A program made the translations under genes and the position numbers. The notes under the pieces are model-generated. The model saw only the letters and a list, made by a program, of their open reading frames with translations. It made no database searches and had not been told where the DNA came from. Below, piece after piece: positions 52,074-63,535 of a stretch of DNA of 64,000 nt. The DNA is from Nocardia brevicatena NBRC 12119 (GTDB taxonomy: Bacteria > Actinomycetota > Actinomycetes > Mycobacteriales > Mycobacteriaceae): positions 116,827 through 180,826 of the forward strand of contig NZ_BAFU01000091.1 in assembly GCF_000308495.1 (NCBI RefSeq), in the 5' to 3' direction. Position 1 is the first letter of the stretch. The number at the start of each line of letters is the position of its first letter.

Positions 52074-53882
52074 TTGTCGAATCCGGTAGGTTCTAGCCCG
52101 GAATACGGAATCGACAGGGGGTTGAGGATCATAACTGGGACAGTCACACGTCGCCGATGCCGACGCGTGCCGATAATCACCCGATCTTCGCTGTCCGGTG
52201 CCCTGTTGCCGGTCTCCGGAACGGTTGCGGCAGCGTCCTATACCGCTTTCCGACCGAGCGGTGAGAGGCCCGGTCGCCCCGCGCTCGCGCGATCGGCGCT
52301 CGCACTGGCCGGTGCGATTTTCGCGGGCCCGCTCATCGTGCCCCTCCCGGCCCATGCCGCGCCGCATCCGTGGGCACCTCCTCCGGTGAACAGTTGTGGA
52401 GAGACCGGTTTCGACCCCCTCGCGCGGGGACCGGACCCGTCGGCGCCGCCCCTGCCGCCGATCCCGCAGCTGCCGCCGCAGATCGATATTCCGGTACCGA
52501 TACCGATACCCACACCGGTCCCGGTTCCGGACCCGCCTCAGGACAACACCCGAATCGTGCCGGAGCCGCTGCCGAACGACCCCTGCCGGAATCCCTGTCC
52601 GGACATCCGTGACAGCGAGAAACCGAAAGCTGCGGAACCGGGTGGCGAACCATCCGCGAAAACCGAATCCCACTCCCACACCGGTTCGGCGTCCGGCAGC
52701 GGTACGGGCTCCGGCTCCGGCAGCGGCTCCGGAGAGCCGATCGAACTGCCCCGGGTGGCGTTCAAACCGGAGATCGAACCCATTCCCATCCCGGTGCCGG
52801 GTGGCCCGGGTGAGGAACCGCGACCCGCACCGCCGCAGGTGGTACACCCGGCCGAGCCGGGCCCGCTCGCACCGCCTGTGGTCGCATCACGCGTGGAATC
52901 GGTGCGGCTTGTCGAACAACTGACCGGACGCGGTTCGCAGAACCGGACCGATATGCGCTGGCAGGTCGACGGAACCGATCTGGGCCTCATATGGGAAACG
53001 CGGCCGGGGGAGGTCGCGGTGGTCTTCGGTGACACCTTCGGCAAGGGGTGGGGTCCCGGAGGCGCGGGCGGCGAGGACGAGGACTGGCGTTCCAACGTGC
53101 TCGGCTACAGCACCGACCGCGAGCTATCCGACGGGATGCGGCTGGACACCATGGTGCAGGACAGCCGCTGTCACGCCGCCGAGTTGCTGGACAGCCGCAA
53201 GATCAAGAACTGGGAGACCACCACCATTCCGACCTCCGGTTTCGCTCTCGGCGACCGGCAGTATCTGAGCTATATGTCGGTCAACCGCTGGAGCCGTATC
53301 CCCGGCCTGTGGTGGACCAACCACGGCGGTATCGCCTACTCCGACGACAACGGCAGCACGTGGGTCAAGGACCCGCATGCCCGTTGGGAAAATTTTTTCG
53401 GGTTGGGACGCTTCCAGGTGGCGGCCATGGTGCCCCACGGCGGGTACGTCTACATGTTCGGTACGCCCAACGGACGCATCGGGGTGATCGGCTTGGCCCG
53501 GGTACCCACGGACGAGGTGCTGAACAAGTCGGCGTACCAGTATTGGGTGGCCGGAGAATGGGCGCCCGCGGCGGAAAACCTCGCGACACCGCTGGTGCCC
53601 GGGATCGCAAGTGAGTTGTCGGTGCAATTCGATTCCGAATCGGGGCAGTGGCGAATGGTGTATCTGGATTCCGCGCGCGGCGCGATCGTCCTACGCACCG
53701 CCGCGGAACCGCAGGGCACCTGGTCCGAAGCCGTACCTGTGGTCTCCACCAGCGACTATCCGAAAGCATACGGCGGATTCATCCACCCTTGGTCCACCGC
53801 ACAAGACCTTTACTTCACGCTGTCCGCGTGGGACTCCTACAACGTGTATCTCATGCACGCGCAGCTGAGGTCCGTCCGGTGA
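52074..53882 (+). CDS. Secreted DUF4185 protein, candidate endo-D-arabinanase
   Basis: A 602-aa exported protein. A signal-type stretch ([23 protein letters not shown]) ends near residue 95. The next 200 residues are extremely rich in proline, then glycine/serine ([14 protein letters not shown]), a flexible wall-spanning linker. The catalytic DUF4185 domain runs from about 290 ([29 protein letters not shown]) to the end, with GDTFGKGWG and [29 protein letters not shown]4185 members of mycobacteria have been shown to be endo-D-arabinanases (GH183), so this may cleave cell-wall arabinan; that is inference here. The exact start (a TTG at 52074 in the longest frame) is uncertain. Confidence 0.8.
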   Translation: MSNPVGSSPEYGIDRGLRIITGTVTRRRCRRVPIITRSSLSGALLPVSGTVAAASYTAFRPSGERPGRPALARSALALAGAIFAGPLIVPLPAHAAPHPWAPPPVNSCGETGFDPLARGPDPSAPPLPPIPQLPPQIDIPVPIPIPTPVPVPDPPQDNTRIVPEPLPNDPCRNPCPDIRDSEKPKAAEPGGEPSAKTESHSHTGSASGSGTGSGSGSGSGEPIELPRVAFKPEIEPIPIPVPGGPGEEPRPAPPQVVHPAEPGPLAPPVVASRVESVRLVEQLTGRGSQNRTDMRWQVDGTDLGLIWETRPGEVAVVFGDTFGKGWGPGGAGGEDEDWRSNVLGYSTDRELSDGMRLDTMVQDSRCHAAELLDSRKIKNWETTTIPTSGFALGDRQYLSYMSVNRWSRIPGLWWTNHGGIAYSDDNGSTWVKDPHARWENFFGLGRFQVAAMVPHGGYVYMFGTPNGRIGVIGLARVPTDEVLNKSAYQYWVAGEWAPAAENLATPLVPGIASELSVQFDSESGQWRMVYLDSARGAIVLRTAAEPQGTWSEAVPVVSTSDYPKAYGGFIHPWSTAQDLYFTLSAWDSYNVYLMHAQLRSVR

Positions 53883-53939
53883 GTATGCCGTCCCAGGGCA
53901 CCGTCCTCGGCGCAAACGCGTCGATCGGTCCGAAGTATC

Positions 53940-56900
53940 GTGCACACTGTGATCGAATCGCCGACCACCGACACCGCGGACAGCACCGAAACCGGCTGGC
54001 AGTTCTGGATCGACCGGGGCGGCACCTTCACCGACGTGGTGGCCCGCCGACCGGACGGCACACTGGTCACGCATAAACTGCTGTCGGAGAATCCGGCACG
54101 GTATGCCGACTCGGCGATCGCCGGAATCGACGAGATCCTCGCCGCGGAATCCGATACCGACCTCCGGTCCGAGCTACCATGTATCGACACCGTCCGAATG
54201 GGCACCACCGTCGCCACCAATGCGCTGCTCGAACGCACCGGAGAACGCACCGCCCTGGTGGTGACCCGCGGCTTCCGCGATGCCCTGCGAATCGCCTACC
54301 AGAACCGGCCGCAGATCTTCGCCCGCGAGATCATATTGCCGGAACTGCTGTACGAACGGGTACTAGAGGTCGACGAGCGGGTAGCGGCGGACGGTACCGT
54401 GCTCACCCCGCCGGATCTCGAGTCGCTTGCCGCCGAGTTGCAGCAGGTGTACGACAGCGGTATCCGCACGGTCGCCGTGGTGTGCATGCACAGCCACCTC
54501 TACCCGGCACACGAACAGCAGATCGGCCGGTTGGCCGAACGTGTCGGGTTCACCCAGATCTCGCTGTCCAGCGAGGTCAGCCCGCTGATGAAGCTGGTCC
54601 CGCGTGGCGATACCACCGTGGTGGATGCCTACCTCTCACCGGTACTGCGCCGCTATGTACAGCAGGTGGCCGACCGGCTCACCGGGGTGCGGCTGATGTT
54701 CATGCAGTCCAACGGGGGACTCACCGAAGCACACCACTTCCGCGGTAAGGACGCGATCCTGTCCGGCCCGGCGGGCGGCATCGTCGGTATGGTCCGAATG
54801 TCGCAACTCGCGGGATTCGACCGGGTAATCGGCTTCGACATGGGCGGAACCTCAACCGATGTCTCGCATTTCGCGGGCGAGTACGACCGGGTGTTCACCA
54901 CCCGGATCGCCGGTGTGCGGTTGCGTGCGCCGATGCTCGATATCGATACCGTCGCGGCGGGCGGTGGGTCCATCCTGCACTTCGACGGCAGTCGCTACCG
55001 TGTCGGCCCGGATTCCGCGGGCGCCACACCGGGGCCGGCGAGTTATCGCGGTGGCGGACCATTGACGATCACCGACGCCAATGTGATTCTCGGCCGAATC
55101 CAACCCGAATACTTTCCCAGGGTTTTCGGACCGGACGGCGACCAACCGCTCGACGACACCCTGGTGCGCCGGCGGTTCGCCGAACTCGCAGCCGAGATCG
55201 GCGCACACACCGGCGACGATCGCACGCCCGAGCAGGTCGCCGAAGGATATCTGCACATTGCGGTGGCCAATATCGCGGCGGCCATCAAACGGATCTCGGT
55301 ACAGAAAGGACGTGACGTCACCGGATACGCGCTGACCACCTTCGGCGGGGCGGGCGGCCAGGTGGCCTGCGCGGTGGCCGACTCGCTGGGTATACGTACT
55401 GTGCTGGTCCCACCCGTGGCGGGGGTGTTGTCGGCACTCGGTATCGGGCTCGCCGACACCACAGCCATGCGGGAACAGTCCGTCGAGCTGATTCTGGCCG
55501 ACGATGCCATGGCGCGGGTCGCCGATATCGCGGCGGGGCTGGAATCCGCCGCCCGCGCCGAACTGACCGCCGAGAACATTCCCGATCACCGGATCCGCGT
55601 GGTGCACAGGGCTCACCTGCGCTACGACGGCACCGATACGACCCTCCCGGTGGAGGTGACCGAACCGGCGCGGATGACGGCGGATTTCGTCGACCGGCAC
55701 CGTGCCACCTTCTCGTTCGTGCTCGACCGACCGATTGTGATCGAGGCGCTCTCGGTGGAGGCGACCGGGCTGACCCCGCAACCGAAATTGTCCGGCCTGA
55801 CCTCCGGCTCGGCGGATCCGACCGGGCCGGTCACCGTGCGGCTGCACACCGAAGGTTCGTGGCATGAGGTACCGCTGCATCGGCGCGAAGGCCTGAAACC
55901 CGGCATTACCGTGTCCGGACCCGCCATCATCACCGAAGCGAACGCGACAACCGTCGTCGACGACGGATGGCAGGCCACGGTGCACGATATCGGGCATCTG
56001 GTACTGGAACGTACAGCGGCGACAGCCGGCCCGCGGGCGAATACCGCGGTGGACCCGGTGCTGCTCGAAGTGTTCAACAACCTGTTCATGTCGATCGCCG
56101 AGCAAATGGGAGCACGCTTGGAGGCGACTGCACAGTCGGTCAACATCAAAGAGCGTCTGGACTTCTCGTGCGCGCTGTTCGATCCGGAGGGCAATCTCGT
56201 CGCCAATGCTCCCCATATCCCGGTACACCTCGGATCCATGAGTACCAGCGTCAAGGAGGTGGTTCGGCGGCGTGAAACCCTGCGTCCAGGTGACACCTAT
56301 GCGGTCAACGACCCTTATCACGGCGGCACCCACCTGCCCGATATCACGGTGATCACGCCGGTTTTCGACAGTGTAGGCACACAGATCCTGTTCTATGTCG
56401 CCTCCCGCGGCCACCATGCGGAGATCGGCGGGATCGCGCCCGGTTCCATGCCCGCGAACAGTCGACGAATCGAGGAAGAAGGGGTGATCTTCGACAACTG
56501 GCTGCTCGTCGAAGGAGGCCGTTTCCGCGAGGAACAGACCTACCGACTGCTCACCGAGGCGCTCCACCCCTCCCGCAACCCGGCCACCAATCTCGCCGAT
56601 CTGCGTGCGCAGATAGCGGCCAATGCCAAAGGGGTCGACGAGGTCGGCAAGATGATCGAGCATTTCGGGCTCGATGTCGTGCAGGCGTATATGCGCCATG
56701 TCCAGGACAATGCCGAGGAGGCGGTGCGACGGGTCGTCGACTCGCTCGGCGATGGAGAATGCACCTACGAAACCGACCTGGGCGCAATAATTCGCGTGCG
56801 GATCACCGCAGACTCCGACACCCGCAGCGCGACCATCGACTTCACCGGCACATCGGCACAGCTGCCAGGGAACTTCAATGCCCCGTATGCGGTGGTCAAC

Positions 56901-57599
56901 GCGGCCGTACTGTACGTGTTCCGCACCCTGGTGGCCGAGGACATCCCGCTCAACGACGGGTGTCTACGGCCCTTGCGAATCATTGTGCCGGCCGGGTCCA
57001 TGCTCGCACCCGAACCACCCGCGGCCGTGGTCGCGGGCAATGTCGAGACCTCGCAGGCCATTACCGGTGCGCTCTACGCGGCGCTCGGCGTACAGGCCGA
57101 AGGGTCGGGCACAATGAACAATGTCACCTTCGGCAACGACCGATTCCAGTACTACGAGACCATCGGTTCCGGGTCGGGCGCCGGCGACGGATTTTCCGGT
57201 GCGTCCGTTGTGCAGACCCATATGACCAATTCCCGACTCACCGACCCCGAGGTGCTGGAGTGGCGGCTGCCGGTGCTGTTGGAAGAGTTCTCGATACGCA
57301 CCGGCAGCGGCGGCAAAGGTCGGTGGCGTGGCGGCGACGGCGCGATACGGCGCCTACGCTTCACAGAGCCGGTGACCGTCTCCACCCTGTCCGGACACCG
57401 CAGGATCCCACCCTACGGGATGTCCGGCGGCGCGCCGGGGGCATTGGGCGGCAACAGGGTCGAACGATCGGACGGCACCGTGGTTCCGCTGGCCGGTGTG
57501 GACACGGCCCACTTGGAGCCCGGTGATGTCCTGATTATCGAGACACCGGGTGGTGGCGGCTACGGCCGGCCGAACGAGACCGCCGACCCATCGGCGTAA
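53940..57599 (+). CDS. 5-oxoprolinase / hydantoinase, fused A and B domains
   Basis: A 1219-aa ATP-dependent hydrolase. The N-terminal HyuA half begins [19 protein letters not shown] and has [30 protein letters not shown] and [14 protein letters not shown], the ATPase-fold motifs. The HyuB half from about 700 has [19 protein letters not shown] and ends [13 protein letters not shown]. The intact fusion resembles eukaryotic-type 5-oxoprolinase, opening 5-oxoproline to glutamate, but bacterial members also act on hydantoins or acetone-type substrates. GTG at 53940 or a second GTG three codons later. It stands alone, 57 bp after the DUF4185 gene. Confidence 0.88.
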   Translation: MHTVIESPTTDTADSTETGWQFWIDRGGTFTDVVARRPDGTLVTHKLLSENPARYADSAIAGIDEILAAESDTDLRSELPCIDTVRMGTTVATNALLERTGERTALVVTRGFRDALRIAYQNRPQIFAREIILPELLYERVLEVDERVAADGTVLTPPDLESLAAELQQVYDSGIRTVAVVCMHSHLYPAHEQQIGRLAERVGFTQISLSSEVSPLMKLVPRGDTTVVDAYLSPVLRRYVQQVADRLTGVRLMFMQSNGGLTEAHHFRGKDAILSGPAGGIVGMVRMSQLAGFDRVIGFDMGGTSTDVSHFAGEYDRVFTTRIAGVRLRAPMLDIDTVAAGGGSILHFDGSRYRVGPDSAGATPGPASYRGGGPLTITDANVILGRIQPEYFPRVFGPDGDQPLDDTLVRRRFAELAAEIGAHTGDDRTPEQVAEGYLHIAVANIAAAIKRISVQKGRDVTGYALTTFGGAGGQVACAVADSLGIRTVLVPPVAGVLSALGIGLADTTAMREQSVELILADDAMARVADIAAGLESAARAELTAENIPDHRIRVVHRAHLRYDGTDTTLPVEVTEPARMTADFVDRHRATFSFVLDRPIVIEALSVEATGLTPQPKLSGLTSGSADPTGPVTVRLHTEGSWHEVPLHRREGLKPGITVSGPAIITEANATTVVDDGWQATVHDIGHLVLERTAATAGPRANTAVDPVLLEVFNNLFMSIAEQMGARLEATAQSVNIKERLDFSCALFDPEGNLVANAPHIPVHLGSMSTSVKEVVRRRETLRPGDTYAVNDPYHGGTHLPDITVITPVFDSVGTQILFYVASRGHHAEIGGIAPGSMPANSRRIEEEGVIFDNWLLVEGGRFREEQTYRLLTEALHPSRNPATNLADLRAQIAANAKGVDEVGKMIEHFGLDVVQAYMRHVQDNAEEAVRRVVDSLGDGECTYETDLGAIIRVRITADSDTRSATIDFTGTSAQLPGNFNAPYAVVNAAVLYVFRTLVAEDIPLNDGCLRPLRIIVPAGSMLAPEPPAAVVAGNVETSQAITGALYAALGVQAEGSGTMNNVTFGNDRFQYYETIGSGSGAGDGFSGASVVQTHMTNSRLTDPEVLEWRLPVLLEEFSIRTGSGGKGRWRGGDGAIRRLRFTEPVTVSTLSGHRRIPPYGMSGGAPGALGGNRVERSDGTVVPLAGVDTAHLEPGDVLIIETPGGGGYGRPNETADPSA

Positions 57600-57709
57600 T
57601 CGGCACGACCTCGGGCACGCCCGACACGCACCACCCGCAACCAGGTGGCGGACATCGCACGTCCGACGGATGGTCTGCGGGGCGGCCGGCCAGTACGCTC
57701 GAAACGATA

Positions 57710-58525
57710 ATGGCCGCGTATTCCGATCCGGGGTCGGGTCCCTCACCGAATCCCCTAGACCTGGGAAAACGGCTGTTCAGGCCTGCCTGGCCGGAACAGT
57801 GGCTCAGCTATACCATGGCCTGGCTGGACCCGGTGGCCGATCTGGGCGCCGGAACCGTGACGGCACTGCTGCCGGACACGTTGCTGACCATGCTCAGCGA
57901 AGGCATTCTGAGCAGATTCGCCGGCCGGGAGATCAGCGCCACCCTGCTCGGGCACGAACTCACCGGCACTCTGTCGGCGCTGAAGGTGCGCCGCCGCGGT
58001 GCGCATTTCCAGGTCGATTCGACGCTGTCCGGACTGCTCTGGGACGAGCACCCCATCGAGGAGGTCACCCTCGTCGGCCACGGAGTGCGGCTGACCCCCG
58101 GTATGCCGACAAAGATCCGAGCCACCCGCGTGGAGATCACCGGCGCGGTCACCATCGCGGCACTCGTCGAATGGCTCGGCACCCGCGAGGGGGAATGGCT
58201 GCTCGCGGTCGCGGAGAACGGACTCGTCCGCGCCGTGCACCGACGCCGACGGATCAAGGCACTGTTGGACGCGTCGATCACCGACAATATGCTGCGGCCG
58301 AATGTGCACAGAGTCACCTGGTGGGGCCTGCCGCTGCCCCGCCGGCTGCGCACGGTCACACCGACCCCGCTGCCCGACCTGCCGCGCGGCGCCATCGTCC
58401 GGTACGCCGCGCGGGATGACGAACGGATCCGGTTCGAGATCGAGGTACCGGATGTCAGCGGGTCGTTCGACCTGGCCCAGATCCGCTCGGCGATCGTCGC
58501 GGGCACCACCTTGATCGTGTTCTGA
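57710..58525 (+). CDS. Conserved hypothetical protein
   Basis: A 271-aa soluble protein I cannot place. ATG at 57710. Its middle has strands such as ISATLLGHELTGTLSALKVRRRGAHFQVDSTLSG and VEEVTLVGHGVRL, with an alternating beta pattern that loosely recalls DUF2993/LmeA-type lipid-binding proteins; the match is weak. No signal peptide or transmembrane helix. C-terminus ends PDVSGSFDLAQIRSAIVAGTTLIVF. It is convergent with pcnA, 21 bp apart. Confidence 0.65.
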   Translation: MAAYSDPGSGPSPNPLDLGKRLFRPAWPEQWLSYTMAWLDPVADLGAGTVTALLPDTLLTMLSEGILSRFAGREISATLLGHELTGTLSALKVRRRGAHFQVDSTLSGLLWDEHPIEEVTLVGHGVRLTPGMPTKIRATRVEITGAVTIAALVEWLGTREGEWLLAVAENGLVRAVHRRRRIKALLDASITDNMLRPNVHRVTWWGLPLPRRLRTVTPTPLPDLPRGAIVRYAARDDERIRFEIEVPDVSGSFDLAQIRSAIVAGTTLIVF

Positions 58526-58546
58526 CCTCGGGACGCCCGTAGGTGG

Positions 58547-60019
58547 TCAACGCCTGCCGCTCCACCATTCGAGCAGCGCCTTCTCCGCCTCTTCCCGGGT
58601 GAGCGGACCGCGGTCCAGGCGCAGTTCCTTGAGATAGCGCCACGCCATGCCCACCTCCGGTCCGGGCCGCAGACCGAGCAGCTCCATGATGGCGTTACCG
58701 TCCAGGTCGGGTCGGACCCGGTCCAGATCCTCCTGCTGCTGCAGTTGCTCGATCCGGGCCTCGAGCTCGGCGTAGGTTCGGCGCAGCGCGGCGGCCCGGC
58801 GTTTGTTGCGGGTGGTGCAGTCGGCGCGCACCAGTTTGTGCAGCCGCGGCAACAACTCCCCCGCGTCGGTGACATACCGGCGCACCGCCGAATCGGTCCA
58901 CTGCCCCTTGCCGTACCCGTGGAAGCGCAGGTGCAGGAACACCAGTTTCGCGACATCCTCGGTGAACTGCTTCGGATACTTCAGCGCCCGCATCCGTTTG
59001 CGCACCATTTTCGCGCCCACCACCTCGTGATGATGGAAGCTCACCCCACCGCCGGGCTCGTTGCGTTTGGTGTCCGGTTTGCCGACGTCGTGCAGCAGCG
59101 CGGCCCAGCGCAGCACCAGGTCCGGATCGCCCTCCTCCTGGTCTATGGCCTGCTCCAGGACCGTCAGCGAATGCCAGTAGACGTCCTTGTGCTGGTGGTG
59201 CTCATCGATCTCGAGCTTCATCGCGGGCACCTCGGGCAGCACCCGCTGGGCGAGGCCGGTCTCGCACATGACGTTGATGCCGTCGATAGGATGCGCCCCG
59301 GCGATCAACTTGTCCAGTTCGGTGCGGATCCGTTCCGCGGTGATCCGATCGATTTCGCCGACCATCTCGGTGATCGCGGCGCGGACCCGCGGATGCAGGT
59401 CGAATCCGAGCTGCGAGACGAACCGGGCGGCGCGCAGCATGCGCAGTGGGTCGTCGTGGAACGAGTCCTCGGGCGCGGCCGGGGTGTCCAACACCCCGGC
59501 CAGCAGGGCGTCCATCCCGTCGAGCGGATCGACGAACTCCAGCGCGCCGTCGGCCGCGATCCGCACGGCCATGGCGTTGATGGTGAAATCGCGCCGGACC
59601 AAATCGCCTTCGAGGGTGTCGCCGAAGGTGACCTGCGGGTGCCGGGACACCCGGTCGTAGGCATCGCTGCGGAAGGTGGTGATCTCCAGCTGCTGATCGG
59701 CCTTGGCGGCACTGACGGTGCCGAAGGCCAGACCGCCGGTGTCCCACAGCTGATCGGCCCAGCCGCGCAGCAACTGCTGCACCTGCTCGGGACGGGCATC
59801 GGTGGTGAAATCGAGATCGGTGCCGAGTCTGCCCAGGATGGCGTCGCGCACACTGCCGCCGACCAGGTACAGCTGGAACCCGCGCGCCGCGAACAGTTCG
59901 CCCAGCGGTGTCAGCACATCGGAGAGCCGGCCCAGCGTGATCGCGGCCGCCGCGAGCAAACGGGTACGTCGATCCGGCACGGCGTCGGAGGACTCGGTCG
60001 ATACCACGAACGAAGACAT
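58547..60019 (-). CDS. pcnA: CCA tRNA nucleotidyltransferase / poly(A) polymerase-type
   Basis: A 490-aa enzyme of the class II CCA-adding family. The active-site head has YLVGGSVRDAILGRLGTDLDFTT near residue 50, with the metal-binding aspartates in DLDF, then VRRDFTINAMAV near 135. An HD-domain region is present near 310 (LHDVGKPDTK, HHHEVVGAKM), as in many bacterial relatives. It adds or repairs the 3'-CCA of tRNA. ATG at 60019 (MSSFVVSTESS) is chosen; a frame to 60076 adds 19 residues. It is divergent from the Nudix gene, the same order as Rv3907c and Rv3908. Confidence 0.9.
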   Translation of the reverse strand: MSSFVVSTESSDAVPDRRTRLLAAAAITLGRLSDVLTPLGELFAARGFQLYLVGGSVRDAILGRLGTDLDFTTDARPEQVQQLLRGWADQLWDTGGLAFGTVSAAKADQQLEITTFRSDAYDRVSRHPQVTFGDTLEGDLVRRDFTINAMAVRIAADGALEFVDPLDGMDALLAGVLDTPAAPEDSFHDDPLRMLRAARFVSQLGFDLHPRVRAAITEMVGEIDRITAERIRTELDKLIAGAHPIDGINVMCETGLAQRVLPEVPAMKLEIDEHHQHKDVYWHSLTVLEQAIDQEEGDPDLVLRWAALLHDVGKPDTKRNEPGGGVSFHHHEVVGAKMVRKRMRALKYPKQFTEDVAKLVFLHLRFHGYGKGQWTDSAVRRYVTDAGELLPRLHKLVRADCTTRNKRRAAALRRTYAELEARIEQLQQQEDLDRVRPDLDGNAIMELLGLRPGPEVGMAWRYLKELRLDRGPLTREEAEKALLEWWSGRR

Positions 60020-60101
60020 TACCGAGGCAGGGCAAGCCGTATTCCGCACCGGTCCCCGACGTCCGGCACAACCCACGGCGTGGATGGGGGAGATTTGGCT
60101 C

Positions 60102-60107
60102 TAGTAT
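60102..60107 (+). promoter_or_regulatory. -10 box TAGTAT for a leaderless Nudix transcript
   Basis: TAGTAT ends six bases before the GTG start at 60114, and there is no ribosome binding site. The spacing is that of leaderless mRNAs, with transcription starting at the G of the start codon. A clear -35 is not seen. Confidence 0.6.
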
Positions 60108-60113
60108 TACGTA

Positions 60114-60650
60114 GTGTCTCCGGCCGATCGCGCGAACAATCGACGTCGCCAACCCCGGCGCCGCGGTTCGGCCGGTAACGCGGCGAAACCGCGTATGCGC
60201 ACGGTCCGCGAAACCTCGGCGGGAGGACTGGTCGTGGACGGCCTGGACGGCCCCCCGGAGCAGCGCGCCGCCGCGCTCATCGGCCGCACCGACCGACGGG
60301 GTCGTCTACTCTGGTCGCTGCCCAAGGGACATATCGAGGAGGGGGAGACGTCCGAGCAGACGGCGATCCGAGAGGTCGCCGAGGAGACCGGGATCCATGG
60401 TGTGGTGGTCGCCGAGCTGGGCAGTATTGACTATTGGTTCGTCACCGACGGTCGGCGGGTACACAAAACGGTGCATCATTTCCTATTGCGGTCGGTCGGC
60501 GGTGAGCTGTCCGACGCGGATGTGGAGGTCACCCAGGTCGCCTGGGTGCCCCTGAGTGAACTGGACAGCAGACTCGCCTACGCCGACGAACGACGGCTGG
60601 CCGAGGTGGCGAACCGCCTGATCGACCGGATGGAGACCGGCAAGAGATGA
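60114..60650 (+). CDS. mutT4: Nudix hydrolase, MutT4-like
   Basis: A 178-aa Nudix hydrolase. After a basic N-terminus ([15 protein letters not shown]), the domain starts at [12 protein letters not shown]; the box [23 protein letters not shown] is at about residues 72-94. [17 protein letters not shown] is typical of MutT4/ADP-ribose or diadenosine-type members. GTG start with a -10 box just upstream, so probably leaderless. Its stop overlaps the DUF6049 ATG (ATGA). Gene order (pcnA divergent, DUF6049 and MurJ downstream) matches Rv3907c-Rv3910. Confidence 0.85.
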   Translation: MSPADRANNRRRQPRRRGSAGNAAKPRMRTVRETSAGGLVVDGLDGPPEQRAAALIGRTDRRGRLLWSLPKGHIEEGETSEQTAIREVAEETGIHGVVVAELGSIDYWFVTDGRRVHKTVHHFLLRSVGGELSDADVEVTQVAWVPLSELDSRLAYADERRLAEVANRLIDRMETGKR

Positions 60651-63238
60651 CGCGTGGACTGAGTCGGATCATCCTCGTGCTCCTGACCGTCCTCGGCCCG
60701 ACGGCAGCAGTACCCGCACTGACCGGACACCCTGCGCAGGCCCAACCGGTCGGATCCGGTGATACCTCGGCGCCGAAGTTCCTGAAGCTGTCGGTGGACT
60801 CGGTGACACCGACCGCGGTGAGCACGGTCAGCGACCCGGTGCTGACCGTATCGGGGACCGTCACCAATATCGGCGACCGAATGGTCGACGATGTGAGCAT
60901 CCGGCTGCAACGGGCACGGCCGGTGGGGGAGCCGAGCGAGTTGCGCACCGCGCTGCGGCTCGACGAGGTCAACTACGAGATCGCCACGCCGTTTCAGGAC
61001 ATCGCCGAACAGCTGAGCCCCGGCGGGCGGCAGCAGTTCACACTCAGTGTTCCGCTGCGTTCCACCGGAGAGCCGTCGCTGCGGATCTCCGAGACGGGTG
61101 TCTATCCGCTGCTGCTGAACGTCAACGGCGTACCGGACTACGGCGGTCAGGCGCGGCTGGACGATGCCCGGTTCCTCCTGCCCGTCCTCGGACTGCCGCC
61201 GGCCGAGGGAGCCGCGCCGGTGGCCCCGCCCACGGCCGCACCGGTGGTCACCACGCTGCTGTGGCCCCTGGCCGACCGTCCGCGGCTGGTGGCCGGTGTT
61301 CCGGGAGCGGTACCCGCCGAGGTGGAGCTGACCGACGACGAACTGGGCGCCGCGCTCGCCAAGGGCGGGCGGCTCGACCAGCTCCTCGCCGCCCTGGAAA
61401 CCACATTCGGCTCCGAAACCGACCGCGACCGGGGCGCGGCCTCGGCGGTGTGTATCGCGATCGATCCGGACCTGCTGCTCACCGTGCAGGCCATGACCGG
61501 TGGTTACCGTGTGCTGGCCAGCCCATCCGACCCGGACGGGGCCACTCGGGAAGGCAGCGGCGCCGAACACGCCCAGGCCTGGCTGAACCGACTACGCGCA
61601 CTCGCCTCCTCGATGTGCACGATCGCCCTGCCGTTCGCCCAGGTCGATCCGACGGCATTGGCCGCGGTGAACGATCCCGCGCTCACCGCGCGCACTCTCG
61701 ACGCGCCCGCCGAGGTGGTCGATTCGATTCTGGGTATCACATCGGTGCGTGGGGTGAGCGTGCCCGATTCGGGCAGTATCGACGACAACGCCGCCCGCAT
61801 GCTCCGGGAACACGATTTCACCACCGCGGTGCTGGCGGGCAACGCGACAGCGCCCGAGGGAGCGCCCGCGGACGCGATCCTGTCGGATAATGAGACCGCC
61901 GGCGGTTCGACCGGCACCGGCGCCGTACCCGACCTGGTGCGGCTTCCCGGTATCACCGTGTCGAACACCGCGGAAACCGCACCACCCGCCGTCGGTCCCG
62001 GGCCGGGCGATCGGGCGTCGACCGGCCGATCCGAGCCCACCACCGATCCCGCGCTGCGGGTGGCGACCTTCGACCTCTGGTCCGCGACAGCGCTGGCGGC
62101 GGTGGGGTCCAACCCGCCGACGCCCTCGTACACCCCCGACCCGGCCCGTTACGAGGTAACCAACGACTCCCGCGCCGCCCGTCTACAGGATGCCCTCGGC
62201 GCGCTGTCCTGGACGGCGCTGAACCCCCAGGTCCCCCGGCCCCGGTCGCAGCTGCTGATGCCGCCGCAACAGTGGGGCGCCAATCTGGAGGAGGCGACCG
62301 CGCTGCTGAACCAGGTGCAGCTGCTGTTCCAGCACGGACTGGCGACACCGCGCAAATTCACCGACCTGCTCGCCCAACAACCCGACCCGGCGCCCTATCG
62401 GCTCGCCTATCTCGCTCAGGCCGCCTACGATGCCGTGCCCGGCCATCTGGCGGCCCCCGTCCGTGACCAGTCCAACCGTGTCACCCAACTGCTGCGGGCC
62501 ATGGTGGAGGTGCCCCAGGCCGAGCTGACGCCGCGGATGTTCATGGGCCCCCTGCGCGACGACCTGCTGCGCGCGCTGACGCTGTCCGACCGGCGCGGCC
62601 GAGAAACCACCCAGGCCGAGGTCTTCGCGCAACGACGGATCAACCAGGTCACCGATGCGTTGGACGAGATCTACCGATCGGTGACGGTGCTCCCCCCGGG
62701 CGGTGTCTACACCCTGGCCTCCGAGCAGAGCCCACTGCTGCTGGTGGCGCGCAACGACCTGCCGGTCCCGGTGCGCATCCGGTTTCGGATCGACGCCCCC
62801 GCGGAAACGAAGATCACCGATATCGGAGAACAGCAGTTGCCGCCGCGGGGTACTCGCTCGTTCCAGATCCCGACCGAGGCCAGCGATAGCCGGAAACTGG
62901 TGATCCCGATTTCGCTCACCACCCCCGACGGGGTCGCACTCGGCAACGCCACCTCGGTATCGGTGCGTTCCAACGCCTACGGCCAGACACTGGCGATCAT
63001 CACCGCATGCGCGGCGGTACTGCTGCTCCTGCTGGCCGGGCGCCGGCTGTGGCGGCGATTCCACGGACAGCCGGACCCCGCCGACAAGGGCATCGATCCG
63101 GGCGTACGACAGCGGGTCAACCGGTACGGCCGGGCCCGCCGCCGGCTCGGCCGCCGCCAGAACCGGGAACCACCGCAGCCGGGCGACGAGGCGCGGAAGT
63201 CCGCACCCGAACCGGTCCGTCCACCCGAACGCGTCTGA
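60647..63238 (+). CDS. DUF6049 family exported membrane protein
   Basis: A 863-aa envelope protein. Signal peptide residues 1-30 ([21 protein letters not shown]); a very long extracytoplasmic region of mixed beta and helical content (for example [29 protein letters not shown]); a single transmembrane helix near 783-800 ([21 protein letters not shown]), and a short basic tail. It occupies the place of Rv3909 between the Nudix gene and murJ. The family has no known biochemical role; its constant neighbour MurJ suggests a part in peptidoglycan precursor export. ATG overlaps the Nudix stop. Confidence 0.85.
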   Translation: MTRGLSRIILVLLTVLGPTAAVPALTGHPAQAQPVGSGDTSAPKFLKLSVDSVTPTAVSTVSDPVLTVSGTVTNIGDRMVDDVSIRLQRARPVGEPSELRTALRLDEVNYEIATPFQDIAEQLSPGGRQQFTLSVPLRSTGEPSLRISETGVYPLLLNVNGVPDYGGQARLDDARFLLPVLGLPPAEGAAPVAPPTAAPVVTTLLWPLADRPRLVAGVPGAVPAEVELTDDELGAALAKGGRLDQLLAALETTFGSETDRDRGAASAVCIAIDPDLLLTVQAMTGGYRVLASPSDPDGATREGSGAEHAQAWLNRLRALASSMCTIALPFAQVDPTALAAVNDPALTARTLDAPAEVVDSILGITSVRGVSVPDSGSIDDNAARMLREHDFTTAVLAGNATAPEGAPADAILSDNETAGGSTGTGAVPDLVRLPGITVSNTAETAPPAVGPGPGDRASTGRSEPTTDPALRVATFDLWSATALAAVGSNPPTPSYTPDPARYEVTNDSRAARLQDALGALSWTALNPQVPRPRSQLLMPPQQWGANLEEATALLNQVQLLFQHGLATPRKFTDLLAQQPDPAPYRLAYLAQAAYDAVPGHLAAPVRDQSNRVTQLLRAMVEVPQAELTPRMFMGPLRDDLLRALTLSDRRGRETTQAEVFAQRRINQVTDALDEIYRSVTVLPPGGVYTLASEQSPLLLVARNDLPVPVRIRFRIDAPAETKITDIGEQQLPPRGTRSFQIPTEASDSRKLVIPISLTTPDGVALGNATSVSVRSNAYGQTLAIITACAAVLLLLLAGRRLWRRFHGQPDPADKGIDPGVRQRVNRYGRARRRLGRRQNREPPQPGDEARKSAPEPVRPPERV

Positions 63239-63444
63239 TCCGCCCGAGCACCGGGGCCGTGGGCCGCATGAGGCAGGACGACACCGGTGGTGAGCAGCGC
63301 GAATCGCCGCGGTCGGATAGGGGAGGATGACCCGTGGTAATACCCCATGGAAGATGGAGAGTGTGCGCGGGACGCACCGCCCTCCGGTAGGCGGGCGAGC
63401 GTGGTACTCGCCGCGCATACGAGCACAGACGGACGTGGTAGACC

Positions 63445-63480
63445 GAACACCTCGCCCCGCACGGCACGGGCGAGGTGTTC
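63445..63480 (+). terminator. Hairpin between DUF6049 and murJ
   Basis: GAACACCTCGCCC pairs perfectly with 63468-63480 around a 10-base loop. It lies 207 bp after the DUF6049 stop and 55 bp before murJ. It may terminate or attenuate the upstream transcript. Confidence 0.65.
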
Positions 63481-63535
63481 GCTGCGACACAGCGGACACC
63501 AGGCAAACGGGGCCCGGGGCGATACAGGAGGCATG

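Noticed and set aside
51045-52847. 600-codon minus-strand frame over the MFS and DUF4185 genes
   Set aside because: Very Arg/Gly/Asp-rich, overlaps two credible genes, no domain.
54852-56699. 615-codon minus-strand frame over the hydantoinase
   Set aside because: Antisense shadow; the plus-strand protein is an intact, motif-complete enzyme.
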